A stretch of DNA of 64,000 nucleotides from Nitrosococcus wardiae (GTDB taxonomy: Bacteria; Pseudomonadota; Gammaproteobacteria; Nitrosococcales; Nitrosococcaceae). The position numbers and the translations under genes are program-made. Within the stretch, counting starts at the first letter, position 1. Each line of letters begins with the position of its first letter. This document shows positions 18,001-27,047 of the stretch, in pieces. The notes beneath the pieces were generated by a model, which had not been told where the DNA came from, did not search any database, and was given only the letters and a program-made list of their open reading frames with translations. The stretch is taken from the NCBI RefSeq assembly GCF_004421105.1, contig NZ_CP038033.1:3119659-3183658 (forward strand). Direction: 5' to 3'.

Positions 18001-18096
18001 ATGAACCCCTTAAATTCTATTCTGGGCACGATTATTTCCGGGTTCGTCCTGGCGGCAGTGCTGACTTTCATTATCAAAATAATAGCAGGCGGCTAA
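18001..18096 (+). CDS. Small single-span membrane protein, 31 aa
   Basis: An ATG at 18001 preceded by GTGGGAGGATACC, a strong ribosome-binding site, opens a 31-codon frame ending in TAA. The peptide starts MNPLNSILG, has one hydrophobic span (TIISGFVLAAVLTFII) and ends KIIAGG. Size and composition match small membrane subunits or regulators such as CydX or CcoQ types, but I recognise no specific family. It lies 140 bp before the PuuD-like gene on the same strand, separated by a repeat, so a functional link is open. Without the ribosome-binding site it would not be convincing. Confidence 0.55.
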   Translation: MNPLNSILGTIISGFVLAAVLTFIIKIIAGG

Positions 18097-18108
18097 CCTG
18101 CTTTTTTT

Positions 18109-18190
18109 ACCACCAAGACACCAAGAACACGAAGATGAAGGAAAACTTCTTAATCCATTCTAGTTTTTAATTTCTTTGTGCCTTTGTGGT
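18109..18190. repeat. Dispersed imperfect inverted repeat
   Basis: ACCACCAAGACACCAAGAAC at 18109-18128, continuing ACGAAG, is partly complementary to CTTTGTGCCTTTGTGGTGAT ending near 18192; the right arm lacks about seven bases of the left. The CACCAAGACACCAAG motif is a widespread intergenic repeat in bacterial genomes (recognised from memory). It separates the 31-residue gene from the PuuD-like gene. Confidence 0.5.
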
Positions 18191-18236
18191 GATCTCGTGA
18201 ATTATTCGGGCTATTAAACTTAATGGAGATGACCCT

Positions 18237-18761
18237 ATGGAATCCATAACCTCACTTGCCCTTGATCGTTGGTTGCACTTTCTCTCAGGCATCACCTGGA
18301 TCGGATTGCTTTACTATTTTAATTTTATCCAGGTCCCGGCCCTAGCTGAAGCGGCTAAGGATAAAAAGGGTCCAGGCCCCGCCGCCATCAGCAAATACAT
18401 CGCCCCCCGAGCTTTAGCGTGGTTTAGATGGTCGGCGCTGGTGACATGGCTGTCCGGGGCTTACTATTTAATGGCGGCGCCTCAGTATAGTTTGCATGGG
18501 GCCTTCACCCTGGGTATTGGGGCTAATGATATCGCCTTGACCACCATTGGCATGGGGGCTTGGTTAGGGACGATTATGCTGCTTAATGTTTGGGGACTGA
18601 TTTGGCGCAATCAGAAAAAAGTATTGGGTTTAGTTCCGGCCACTGAGGCACAAAAGGCCAAGGCCAAGCGGGTCGCCTTTCTCGCCTCCCGCACCAATAC
18701 CATGCTCTCCATCCCCATGCTTTTATTTATGGGTGGAGCCGCTCACGGCCTGCCCTTTTAA
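18237..18761 (+). CDS. Urate hydroxylase PuuD-like integral membrane protein (membrane domain only)
   Basis: A 174-aa membrane protein of the PuuD N-terminal family. Four or more membrane segments can be seen: FLSGITWIGLLYYFNFI, WFRWSALVTWLSGAYYLMA, LTTIGMGAWLGTIMLLNVW and a C-terminal MLSIPMLLFMGGAAHG. Full PuuD oxidises urate and carries a C-terminal cytochrome c; that domain is absent here, so electron transfer would need a separate protein. No other purine-catabolism gene is near. TTAATGGAGATGACC provides a ribosome-binding site. Its last 35 bp overlap the 3' end of the convergent SagB-type gene. Confidence 0.75.
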   Translation: MESITSLALDRWLHFLSGITWIGLLYYFNFIQVPALAEAAKDKKGPGPAAISKYIAPRALAWFRWSALVTWLSGAYYLMAAPQYSLHGAFTLGIGANDIALTTIGMGAWLGTIMLLNVWGLIWRNQKKVLGLVPATEAQKAKAKRVAFLASRTNTMLSIPMLLFMGGAAHGLPF

Positions 18762-20412
18762 AAGGGAATGATGATGCCCTCCTCCGCTCAGGCAGATGAG
18801 CGTAGGAGGGCAAAGTTTGCAAGCGAGTGTCCTCAAGGGGGCCTCCCAAAGTAAAATGGTAGATGCTTTGAAACTGGGTCTCTCTCAATCCCAGGGTTTG
18901 GTGCATGGCATCATCAAAGTAGCAACCTATTCCCGTCCCCCGAACACCGGCCGCCTCTGCTTCCAGATAGAGTATCTGTCCAATTAGGCCCGCTTCCCAA
19001 AAAAGCCGCCGATACCCCCAAGGCCCCTCACTAATTGCCGCCTCAAATTCACCTATCATGCCCAGACTAAAAGCCCCGTCGGCGGCAATGGCTTGATGAC
19101 AGGAAATGATGCCCGCCGCCCGTCGGGCGTCGCCCTCCACTAATTGGTAAAGGGCCAAATGGTCTGGGCAATGCTCAGGGTGCTGCCATAAAAATTCCTC
19201 GCCCAGGGCAACCCGTAAGGGGACATCGGGGCGACGCATGAGGAGATACAAGCCTGGAGAGAGGCCCTCTACCCGGTGGACAAATAGCACCAGGTGAATC
19301 CGGGGTGCCCAGGGCCAGGCCATCCACGGGGGGCACCCGGGCCTAGGCAAGGTCATCTCTAGCATTCGAAAGAAGGTTGGAGCTGGAATGGCCGTCACCC
19401 CATCCAAAGACTGGGCACTGCGACGTTGGCGGATAAGATTGACCGCCAAAAATCTGTCCCTGGTTGGCAAGGGCCCAGGCAGAGGGGGGGCGCACCAAGG
19501 AGTTTCCTGGGTAGTAGGCTTGCGACAAGCCTCAGCCACTTCCTCGATGATGGGCCATTCAAATCGATGGTGGGAACTCAAAGCATTGGCCTGCCCCTGC
19601 CATTGGCCTGCTTCGGCCCCTGCTAGCCAGGGTTCTGCAGAGCGGGGCTTAAAATCATCGAGATCCGGTCCCACCAGGAGCATCAAATCAGGATGCTCTC
19701 GTTCTGCCCCTTGGTAATCTGCATCCCGATTTAATCCTAACAAGGCCGCAATGTCATCATCACTCCAGTTAGGAAGGATTCGAATTGACCAGCCCAGGGT
19801 AGCAGCGGCATAGACGACAGCGGCAATGGCATGTCCCACATCATGCTGACAGTAACGATAGGCCCGCTCACCATACTTCCAAGCCTCCCGCCAGTGAATA
19901 GAGGACAAACCGAGCACTATTCCCCCCTTAGAAAGCGCCTGTTCGGGGAAATTTTGGGGAAAACGGCAACGCTGCTCCAAGCGATGATCATCGCTCACAT
20001 AATGATAAACCCCCGCGGGAAGCCCAGGTAAATTCGGGGAAACACAATAGGCTTCTGTAGGATGCAGGTTCCCACTGGAAGGATTACAGCGCAGCGCCCA
20101 GCGCGTCCCCCCATATTGCTTCCAGGCCGAGATGCCAAAACTCAGTTCAAACAAGGCGGCAACCGTCTCCAGGGCCAAAGGCTGGGGTGGTATCACCTGG
20201 GGGCGATATAGCGCCGGGTAAGATGTTTGCAAACTATCTGCGGTAAGGGGCAAACCCACATAGTCGCACCCTGCATAACGGCGGAAGGGATCGGGCTGAG
20301 TGGCCCAATCAAGTCCTCCTGGCCCTCTAGCGTAGTGGTTGAGGTGATGTTTGCTGCGCTGGTGGTATTGCCGAACCCGATCTTGGGCCGTCTTTCCAGG
20401 GGATTTATCCAT
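18727..20412 (-). CDS. SagB/ThcOx-type nitroreductase-fold oxidoreductase, two-domain
   Basis: A 561-aa protein made of two nitroreductase-like halves. The N-terminal half has ISAWKQYGGTRWALRCNPSS followed by GNLHPTEAY, the flavin-binding signature of SagB-type dehydrogenases. The C-terminal half has IRQRRSAQSLDG and GTGIGCYFDD. SagB enzymes oxidise azolines to azoles in thiazole/oxazole-modified peptides using FMN. Long two-domain versions also occur alone in many genomes without a peptide precursor. No cyclodehydratase (SagC/SagD, YcaO) or small precursor gene is visible nearby, so a stand-alone redox role is more likely. It converges with the PuuD-like gene. Confidence 0.75.
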   Translation of the reverse strand: MDKSPGKTAQDRVRQYHQRSKHHLNHYARGPGGLDWATQPDPFRRYAGCDYVGLPLTADSLQTSYPALYRPQVIPPQPLALETVAALFELSFGISAWKQYGGTRWALRCNPSSGNLHPTEAYCVSPNLPGLPAGVYHYVSDDHRLEQRCRFPQNFPEQALSKGGIVLGLSSIHWREAWKYGERAYRYCQHDVGHAIAAVVYAAATLGWSIRILPNWSDDDIAALLGLNRDADYQGAEREHPDLMLLVGPDLDDFKPRSAEPWLAGAEAGQWQGQANALSSHHRFEWPIIEEVAEACRKPTTQETPWCAPPLPGPLPTRDRFLAVNLIRQRRSAQSLDGVTAIPAPTFFRMLEMTLPRPGCPPWMAWPWAPRIHLVLFVHRVEGLSPGLYLLMRRPDVPLRVALGEEFLWQHPEHCPDHLALYQLVEGDARRAAGIISCHQAIAADGAFSLGMIGEFEAAISEGPWGYRRLFWEAGLIGQILYLEAEAAGVRGTGIGCYFDDAMHQTLGLRETQFQSIYHFTLGGPLEDTRLQTLPSYAHLPERRRASSFPFKRAGRERLHP

Positions 20413-20547
20413 AACTCATCGTCACCTCGCAAATCACCTTGCGGGTATCTTATAATGAAATTGATTAAAGTCTCGACTATTTTTTGCCAGGTAACAACTT
20501 GGCTTCATCTGCCTCTATCCTATTGCTATCCCGAGAGGTTCACACTT

Positions 20548-21120
20548 ATGTCAATGTTCAGGTTTCTCCCGGGGATTATCATTGTTCAGGCGGCCACCGC
20601 AGTGCTTGTTTTTGCCTTTGGGGAAACCCCTGAAGCAAACTGGCAGCTATATGGTCTGCTGGCACTGACTGCAAGTTTTCTGACTGCTTTCTGGTTTGCC
20701 TCCATCGCCAATCACATGAAGAAAGATGCCCTAGCGCGGATGAAGGAGAAGTTGCTTCGGGAACGAGAACAGCTCCTTGTGGCCACGGAGAAAGAAAAGA
20801 GACAAGCATTCGAACAAACCCAGCAGCGGATTGTAAAGGAAACCAACCGCGCCCATGCCAAAGCCAATTTCAAGGTGGGAGCCACCGTGGTTGGCGCAGT
20901 AGGCCTAGGAATAGGGCTGCTTTCTTTTCAGTTCTTTACTATTGGCCTACTGACCTTATTAGCCGCCGGTGGCGCTTTGACTGGTTATGTGGTACGGGCC
21001 CGCCAGGATGGCCTGGCGGGGAAAGCGGCTAAAAAGCTCCTGGCGCGACGCAAGCCCACAGAGCTTATTGAGGCGGAAACTTCCGGGCCCACTCCCCCTC
21101 GTCTGGAAAAAAAGCCTTAG
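20548..21120 (+). CDS. Coiled-coil membrane protein of unknown function
   Basis: A 190-aa protein. Two membrane segments near the N terminus (GIIIVQAATAVLVFAFG and LYGLLALTASFLTAFWFA) are followed by a charged coiled coil (residues about 60-110, rich in K, E, R and Q), then a hydrophobic hairpin (VGAVGLGIGLLSFQFFTIGL and LLTLLAAGGALTGYVV) and a basic tail. The ATG at 20548, preceded by GAGAGG, is preferred to the upstream frame start at 20227, which runs antisense inside the SagB-type gene. I recognise no family. It is divergent from the SagB-type gene, with about 135 bp between starts. Confidence 0.6.
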   Translation: MSMFRFLPGIIIVQAATAVLVFAFGETPEANWQLYGLLALTASFLTAFWFASIANHMKKDALARMKEKLLREREQLLVATEKEKRQAFEQTQQRIVKETNRAHAKANFKVGATVVGAVGLGIGLLSFQFFTIGLLTLLAAGGALTGYVVRARQDGLAGKAAKKLLARRKPTELIEAETSGPTPPRLEKKP

Positions 21121-21508
21121 GAGTGGGATATCGATACCCACTCTAGAAACTGGCAAAACCGCGCGTCTGGCGGGGATTGATAACGGCCACGGGCAGCTTG
21201 GCTGAAATCAAGGCGGCGGTGGCAGGCATTTCCAACCCCCCGTGGCCTCCAAGACCACACAGGTAGGAGAGAGTGCCTGTCGATGCTGAACCAAATCAAT
21301 TCTAGGGTCAGGTCGATCTATCACGCCCTTAAACTTCAATATAAACGCTTGACTCTGCGTTTGGAAAGTCACAGCATCGGCGACTGCTGCACTTGACGCT
21401 TGTGGCTCTGATCTGTGGCGAGATTACGCTGACGAGCTTGATCAGGCACACTTTCTTTCCTCTCTATAAAGAAGGTTTTATAGACATAATAGACGCACAA
21501 GCAATGCC
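21121..21508. other. Gene-free stretch with a hairpin at its start
   Basis: GAGTGGG and CCCACTC around TATCGATA form a near-perfect palindrome at 21121-21143, directly after the stop codon of the coiled-coil gene; no T run follows, so it is not a standard terminator. The rest of the stretch shows no supported gene. TTTATAGACATAATAG just upstream of 21509 may hold the PIG-L gene's promoter. Confidence 0.4.
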
Positions 21509-22162
21509 ATGGGCCAGATTTTGATCATTAGCGCCCATCCCGATGACATGGAAATCGGGATGGGGGGAACGGCGGCCAAAAAGGCCGCCGCAGGCGCCCC
21601 CATTACCGCGGTGATTTTGACAGATGGGAGAAGAAGTCCGAATCCCTTTGGCTGGTCGGAAGAAACCATGGCGGACATTCGCAAGCAAGAAGCTACCCAA
21701 GCGGCAGAAGTGTTAGGGATTAAAGAAGTGATTTCTTTTGATCTCCCTGATCTAAAAAACGCTCCCAATTACCGTTTGGCAAAAGATCGGCTCGGCGCGC
21801 TTATCAAACAATTACGGCCCGAAGAGGTCTATTCCCTCCATGATCGCTGGGACAGGCACCCCACCCACCGTCTGGCGGGACAACTAACCCGGGAATGTAT
21901 CGAGGAAACGCCCCTCTCCATAGACGCCGTATGGGCCTATGAAGTTTGGGGATTATTCCCCCGTTGGGATCGCATTGAATATATCGATGACCAGATAGGA
22001 AAAAAATTGCAGGCCATAGGAGCCCATAAAAGTCAGATCGCTTCTATCCCCTATGGGGAAGGGATTTTGGGGCTCAATCGCTGGCGAGCGGTCTTTGCCG
22101 ATCCTCAGCAAGCTGCCCCCCAAGGGGCCTTTGCGGAAGTTTTTCTGGTCATGAAGCTATAG
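21509..22162 (+). CDS. PIG-L/LmbE-family deacetylase
   Basis: A 217-aa zinc-dependent hydrolase of the LmbE/PIG-L family, which removes acetyl groups from N-acetylglucosamine-type substrates (examples are MshB and BshB). The zinc-binding AHPDDMEIGMGG lies at residues 9-20 and the second histidine group is in DRHPTHRLAG. The central WDRIEYIDD and IGAHKSQ are also typical. It is a single gene; its last 6 bp overlap the stop of the convergent SWIM protein gene. No thiol-biosynthesis genes (MshA or BshA-like) lie adjacent, so the substrate is open; sugar conjugates or lipopolysaccharide precursors are possible. Confidence 0.85.
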   Translation: MGQILIISAHPDDMEIGMGGTAAKKAAAGAPITAVILTDGRRSPNPFGWSEETMADIRKQEATQAAEVLGIKEVISFDLPDLKNAPNYRLAKDRLGALIKQLRPEEVYSLHDRWDRHPTHRLAGQLTRECIEETPLSIDAVWAYEVWGLFPRWDRIEYIDDQIGKKLQAIGAHKSQIASIPYGEGILGLNRWRAVFADPQQAAPQGAFAEVFLVMKL

Positions 22163-23026
22163 GCTTTCTTTATTCTTAGCCTGCACCTGCTGATAGATAT
22201 GTTCCATGGCCTCAATAAAGGAATTATCACGTTCCCAAAAGGGGGGATAATCTCCCTGTTTTTTGATTAACAACGCCGGAACGCCTGAAGATGGCCGAGG
22301 CGCACCCTCCCTGGGGGCCTCCTGCGGATGTCCCGATCGATCAGGCAGTGAATGACCGCTCCAAAAAGCTTTGTAAGTGAGATTTTTTTCCACAGGGTGA
22401 AGGTTGGGCTGGGGGTAGCGATGAGAGACCCCTTCGGGAGTTAACTCTTCCTGGGGCAATAACTCATTGGCCAAGGCTTGTCCGAGGGGCGTTTTCGCCA
22501 ATTTCTGCTGGAGTTTTTCCTTGCTCAGGCCCCGCAATTGAAATAGCAAAAAAGGATCGTGGTCCAGCAAGTGGGCCACATGATAATAAACGCCGGCCAC
22601 ATGCTTGCAGGGATTGGCCCAATCCGGGCAGGTACAGTCGGTTTTTAAGTCTTTTTCAGAGCCCGGCAGGAGAGTCTGTTGGCTTGCAGCAAAAGCTTCT
22701 TCGATGTCATCGGGCATTTCATTCAGCAATAAGCGGGACAGCCAGCCCGCGTTGCTGCCCAAGCGCTGAATAATTCCGGTCCAGGCTTTGCTTGGAATAC
22801 TCCGGAGCTGGATCTCTACCTGATAGCGGGGCTCCTTGTAGACCCCAAAATAGGGATTAACATTGCCCCGGATTTTGGCCTTGATGGTGGCGCCTTCTAG
22901 GGAAAATGACAACAGGCGACGAGGGCTTGAGTAGCTGCGGCCACGGCTTAACCTCCCCGGATCAGTGCACCGCTCTAAAGCTTCAAGGAAGCGTTGTCCC
23001 CACCAAGTACGGCTTATTTTTGCCAT
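22157..23026 (-). CDS. SWIM zinc-finger protein
   Basis: A 289-aa protein with a SWIM zinc finger, CTCPDWANPCKHVAG (CxC...CxH), near residues 131-146. SWIM domains bind DNA or protein. The C-terminal half is proline-rich and poorly conserved in appearance. Its ATG lies 3 bp after the stop of the SNF2 helicase gene upstream on the same strand, so the two are translated from one message. SNF2/SWIM pairs of this kind are common in bacteria; some SNF2 proteins carry the SWIM domain in the same chain, which supports a physical partnership. Confidence 0.85.
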   Translation of the reverse strand: MAKISRTWWGQRFLEALERCTDPGRLSRGRSYSSPRRLLSFSLEGATIKAKIRGNVNPYFGVYKEPRYQVEIQLRSIPSKAWTGIIQRLGSNAGWLSRLLLNEMPDDIEEAFAASQQTLLPGSEKDLKTDCTCPDWANPCKHVAGVYYHVAHLLDHDPFLLFQLRGLSKEKLQQKLAKTPLGQALANELLPQEELTPEGVSHRYPQPNLHPVEKNLTYKAFWSGHSLPDRSGHPQEAPREGAPRPSSGVPALLIKKQGDYPPFWERDNSFIEAMEHIYQQVQAKNKESL

Positions 23027-23029
23027 AAA

Positions 23030-26000
23030 TTACTCCAAAACGGCGCTGCGATTAAGTGCAATCAGGGCCTGGAAAGCGTCGTTATCCAGTTCCGTTAGCC
23101 AGCTTTCATCGGTGCCGACGATGCTTCCCGCCAGACGCTGTTTTTCTTCCAACATTTGATCGATCCGCTCTTCCAGGGTACCGAGAGTCACCATCTTGTG
23201 GACAAAGACCTGCTTAGTCTGACCAATCCGGTAGGCCCGATCAGTGGCCTGATTTTCTACCGCCGGATTCCACCAGCGATCAAAATGGAAGACATGGTTG
23301 GCCCGAGTGAGGTTAATGCCGACACCGCCAGCTTTAAGGGAAAGGATAAATACCGCAGGTCTGGCGTCAGGATCCTGGAATTCGGCAATCATGCGCTCGC
23401 GACGGCGGCGGGAAGTCCCCCCATGGAGATAATAGGTAGGATAATGATAGTGGTGTTGAAAGCGTTTTTCTAAGGCCTGGCCGATCTCCGTAAACTGGGT
23501 AAACAGGAGCAAGCTTTCCCCTTCCGCCATCACCTCCTCGACCATCTGGGCTACCCGCTCCAGTTTGTGGGAACGACCCTCGGAAAACTCGCTGCCATCC
23601 TGGAGGAATTGAGCCGGATGATTACAAATTTGCTTAAGGCGCATCAATGTGGAGAGGATCAATCCCTTGCGCTGGATGCCTTCTGCTTCTGCTAAGGAAT
23701 CCTTGACTTCTTGGATCACCGCCTCATAAAGGGAAGCCTGTTCTTGGCTAAGATTGCAGTAGGTTTTTTGCTCGATCTTATCGGGCAGCTCGGCAATGAT
23801 GGTTTTATCGGTTTTCATCCGACGCAAAATGAACGGTTCCACCAGACGTTTCAGAGTGGCGGAACAGGCTGCATCTTCCTCTTTGCGGATAGGAATCTCG
23901 AAGCGTTTTCTAAATTGGGTGGCGGTTCCCAGATAACCCGGATTAAGAAACCGGAAGATGGACCAAAGATCCAGCAATCGATTTTCAATGGGGGTGCCGG
24001 TTAGGGCGATTCGGTGCGGAGCCTCTAATTTTACAATCGCCTTGGTTTGGGCCGCATTAGGGTTTTTGATATTTTGGGCCTCATCCACCACCAAACGACG
24101 CCAGGGAAGGGTTGCCAAAAGTTTGGCATCCTTACGGGCCAGGGTAAAGGAGGTGATGACCACATCCTGCTCCCGGCAGACGGCCTGGAACGCCTTAGCC
24201 TCCTGTGGCCGCTGGGAACCATGATGAATAGCGACTTTGAGTTGGGGAGCAAAGCGCTCTAACTCTTTTTGCCAATTACCGAGGACCGAGGTAGGGGCAA
24301 TAAGTAGGGTCGGCCCAACGGCCTGCTCCTCACTGCGTTCCTGGAGCAACAAGGCGATAACCTGGATGGTTTTCCCAAGCCCCATATCATCGGCAAGACA
24401 GGACCCTAGACCTAAATGTTCCAGATAGCGCAACCAGGAGAGCCCTCGCTGTTGGTAGCCACGCAGTTCCCCCTGCAGTCCTGGCGGCGTTGCCAGGGGG
24501 ATGAAGGATTCTTTATTCCGAAGACGCGAGAGCATCTCTGCCAGGGCTTCGTCGCAGACCAGCTCCATCTCCTCATCTTCCTCGCTGGCCGCAGCCCGCT
24601 GCAACATTTCGGTCAAGGACATCTCCTGGGGAGTGGCGGGTTGCTTCTGCCAGAACTCCAACATTCTGGCCATTTTGTCCTGATCCAGTTCTATCCACTG
24701 GCCCCGGAAGTGGACCAGTGAGGCCTTGCTTTCCACCAATAGCTGCCACTCCTGCTCACTCACCGGTTGGTCGCCAATGGCCAGCTCATAGCGATATTGC
24801 AACAAAGAGGGAAGGTTGAAATAGCCGCCGACGGCTCCCTGGGAGGGGGTCGGAGCCGAGGTGCGAAGACGGAGCCGGGCCCGTTGCCGGCCCTCGGGGG
24901 TCCACCAGGCGGGGACGATTACTTTATAGCCCCCATCCTCCAACACCCAGGCATTTTCCTTAAGAAAGTCCAGGGCTTGGGGTCGATTCAAAGGGATTCC
25001 TACGGGTCGATCGGTCGCCAGCCCTTCCCACAGTTTAGGGTACATGCGCGCCGCATGGGCGAGTTGTAATAACAGACGCTGCTCAAAATCCTTGCCGAAA
25101 CGGCGCTGGAAGGTGGTGCGCTGGTTTCCCTTCAACTCCCAATACTCCTTCAAGGAAAGCTGCAAGGAAGGATCTTGGCGCGAGGTCACCAACCACTCCA
25201 AATACCAATCATCGGGTCGTTTGGGTAAGGCCTCATGAAGCCGAAAACCTAAAATAAAACCGCCTTCTTCATGGAGGCTTTCCAAACGGCGGCGCCAATC
25301 ACACCACTGCTTCCAAGTTTCCATGGAAGCATGACCCTCTCGCTGCCCCAGACTGCCCCCTATAAAAGTCCCTGCGACTTCCTTATAAATCTTCTGGGTA
25401 AAAGGGGTCTCGCTCACCAGCCTATTGAGGGTCTGTTCGGAAAAGTGCTGCAGCAGATCTTGGGAATCATAGAATTCCGGTTTTGCCTCGCCCTGATTTG
25501 GGCCTCTAGAGGCGACCCGGCAAACCACCGGCATGGTGGCAGCATAGCTGTTGAGGAACTCTCCATAACGGGGCGAGAGGATCCGCCAAGTGGGTTCAAA
25601 GCTGAATGCCGAAGCCCGTTTTTGACGACGACCGGAAGGGGTTTTAGGGGACTGAGGCAGTAACGCGGGGATGTACTCGTGCCGATTGATCAACTCACGG
25701 AAAGCACATCCATAGCGGTACCAAAACAGCAGGTCATTGCCTAGCACAACCCGATCCGGATAGTGCTGGACCTGAAAATGGATCTCTTTTAGAAGCGGTA
25801 GGGGATTAACCACTTCCAGGGTATCCACTTGCCAGGGTTGCCAAGTAAAGGACTCAGGCAATTCGATTCCCTGGTAGTAGGCTTTCTCCAGGGAAGGCAA
25901 GGGAGTCTTATCCCCGCTCGGCAAGGTCACCCAGGTAGGCGCCTGGCTGACTTTAAGAGGGGTAAGCAGCGGCTTAGCAAGGGGCAATACTTCGGTGAAA

Positions 26001-26158
26001 AAACCCCTAAGGGCGGGTTGGCTGAGATGATGAGGATGAACAGCGGGCTTCCGACGACCCCGCAATGGGGTATCGCTCTCCACCCAGAATAGGAAACAGC
26101 CCTCATTTTCAAACTGAGCCCCGTCACCGGGCAACCAGGTACCGTGGAGAATATGCAT
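23030..26158 (-). CDS. SNF2-family DNA-dependent ATPase/helicase
   Basis: A 1042-aa protein. Residues 1-560 are the SNF2-associated N-terminal region typical of bacterial members. The motor follows: Walker A LADDMGLGKTIQ near residue 580, Walker B VVDEAQNIKN (DEAQ), motif III LTGTPIENR, and in the second lobe LLFTQFTEIG, LSLKAGGVGINLTRANHVFHFD and motif VI QATDRAYRIGQT. All motifs for ATP hydrolysis and DNA translocation are intact. It is the first gene of a two-gene operon with the SWIM protein. Likely roles are remodelling DNA-protein complexes in transcription or repair; a defence role cannot be argued from the two genes alone. Confidence 0.9.
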   Translation of the reverse strand: MHILHGTWLPGDGAQFENEGCFLFWVESDTPLRGRRKPAVHPHHLSQPALRGFFTEVLPLAKPLLTPLKVSQAPTWVTLPSGDKTPLPSLEKAYYQGIELPESFTWQPWQVDTLEVVNPLPLLKEIHFQVQHYPDRVVLGNDLLFWYRYGCAFRELINRHEYIPALLPQSPKTPSGRRQKRASAFSFEPTWRILSPRYGEFLNSYAATMPVVCRVASRGPNQGEAKPEFYDSQDLLQHFSEQTLNRLVSETPFTQKIYKEVAGTFIGGSLGQREGHASMETWKQWCDWRRRLESLHEEGGFILGFRLHEALPKRPDDWYLEWLVTSRQDPSLQLSLKEYWELKGNQRTTFQRRFGKDFEQRLLLQLAHAARMYPKLWEGLATDRPVGIPLNRPQALDFLKENAWVLEDGGYKVIVPAWWTPEGRQRARLRLRTSAPTPSQGAVGGYFNLPSLLQYRYELAIGDQPVSEQEWQLLVESKASLVHFRGQWIELDQDKMARMLEFWQKQPATPQEMSLTEMLQRAAASEEDEEMELVCDEALAEMLSRLRNKESFIPLATPPGLQGELRGYQQRGLSWLRYLEHLGLGSCLADDMGLGKTIQVIALLLQERSEEQAVGPTLLIAPTSVLGNWQKELERFAPQLKVAIHHGSQRPQEAKAFQAVCREQDVVITSFTLARKDAKLLATLPWRRLVVDEAQNIKNPNAAQTKAIVKLEAPHRIALTGTPIENRLLDLWSIFRFLNPGYLGTATQFRKRFEIPIRKEEDAACSATLKRLVEPFILRRMKTDKTIIAELPDKIEQKTYCNLSQEQASLYEAVIQEVKDSLAEAEGIQRKGLILSTLMRLKQICNHPAQFLQDGSEFSEGRSHKLERVAQMVEEVMAEGESLLLFTQFTEIGQALEKRFQHHYHYPTYYLHGGTSRRRRERMIAEFQDPDARPAVFILSLKAGGVGINLTRANHVFHFDRWWNPAVENQATDRAYRIGQTKQVFVHKMVTLGTLEERIDQMLEEKQRLAGSIVGTDESWLTELDNDAFQALIALNRSAVLE

Positions 26159-26423
26159 TAGGTCTTGAACATCGTCATCGTGACTACTCCCCGCCCTATC
26201 GGACGCCCCCGTTTTGGCTAAATATACTCAATATAAATTAACCAATCCCCATAATAAAAATAAAAATTGAAACTCTAGAGACGGAAGACTTCGCCCAGGA
26301 TGATATCAATCTGGACACAATGCCCTTTGTGCTTACCCTCGGTTCCACCAACCCCGACTATGTCGCCCTATCTTTGGCGTCTCACTCGTCTATCAGTTCT
26401 GATTATGATAATCTCCATAATGT

Positions 26424-26924
26424 ATGAGTAAACGGCGGCTTATCGGTTGTTTTTGCCTGCTGCTCTACCTGCTGGCTTGGGTAGGCAGTGCCCAGGCTAT
26501 ACCCCTATTGCTTACCAGCGTTGGCCACGCCCATAAAATATTCTTGACCTACCACGGCGATAAGATCCAAATCGCCCTCCACCATCCCGGTTATGTAGAC
26601 CAACACGAACCCGTAGCTACGACTTCTTTAGAGGCCTATCAGCATGACCTGCTGGATAAGGCCCTATTGGCTTTGGATGTCCGGGCGGACCATGACTATT
26701 CGGACCATGTGATTCAACTTCCCCTGGATAAGCCGCCAATCCTCACAACCAGTCAAAAAATCGACAGCAAAGAAACGAAAGCCTCCCCGGCTTTCTCTTT
26801 TCTAGCGACTGCTCCCCCATTTCCTGCCTTGGCAGAACTCGCCTGTGCGCGCCATTTAGGCCAGCCGCCACCGGCTGTCCCCTCCATCCCCCTTCACTTA
26901 CCCACGACTGTCCTTCTGAATTAA
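26424..26924 (+). CDS. Small exported protein upstream of czcCBA
   Basis: A 166-aa protein with a clear signal peptide (LIGCFCLLLYLLAWVGSAQA, cleavage after AQA). The mature part is histidine-rich in its first half (VGHAHKIFL, ALHHPGYVDQH, DHDYSDH), which suggests periplasmic metal handling. No known family is recognised. It lies 123 bp upstream of the metal-efflux outer-membrane gene on the same strand. Small periplasmic proteins of this kind often precede czc/cus operons. The histidines suggest zinc, cobalt, copper or nickel binding; this is inference. Confidence 0.6.
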   Translation: MSKRRLIGCFCLLLYLLAWVGSAQAIPLLLTSVGHAHKIFLTYHGDKIQIALHHPGYVDQHEPVATTSLEAYQHDLLDKALLALDVRADHDYSDHVIQLPLDKPPILTTSQKIDSKETKASPAFSFLATAPPFPALAELACARHLGQPPPAVPSIPLHLPTTVLLN

Positions 26925-27047
26925 GTCCCCAAGAAAGGGCTGTACCCCCTTATGGGCCCCATTTTCCTCCCCCAGGAGGTTTCTCTATTTAATTGATTTT
27001 ATTCTGACGACTACCGCGTCTTTACAGAAAAGGATGGAAACCCTGGC

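Noticed and set aside
20227-20547. N-terminal extension of the coiled-coil membrane protein
   Set aside because: It lies antisense to the SagB-type gene and the internal ATG at 20548 has a ribosome-binding site and starts the first membrane segment.
22157-26158. SNF2 plus SWIM operon as a phage-defence system
   Set aside because: The pair is common in bacterial chromosomes and no nuclease, methylase or other defence gene stands beside it.
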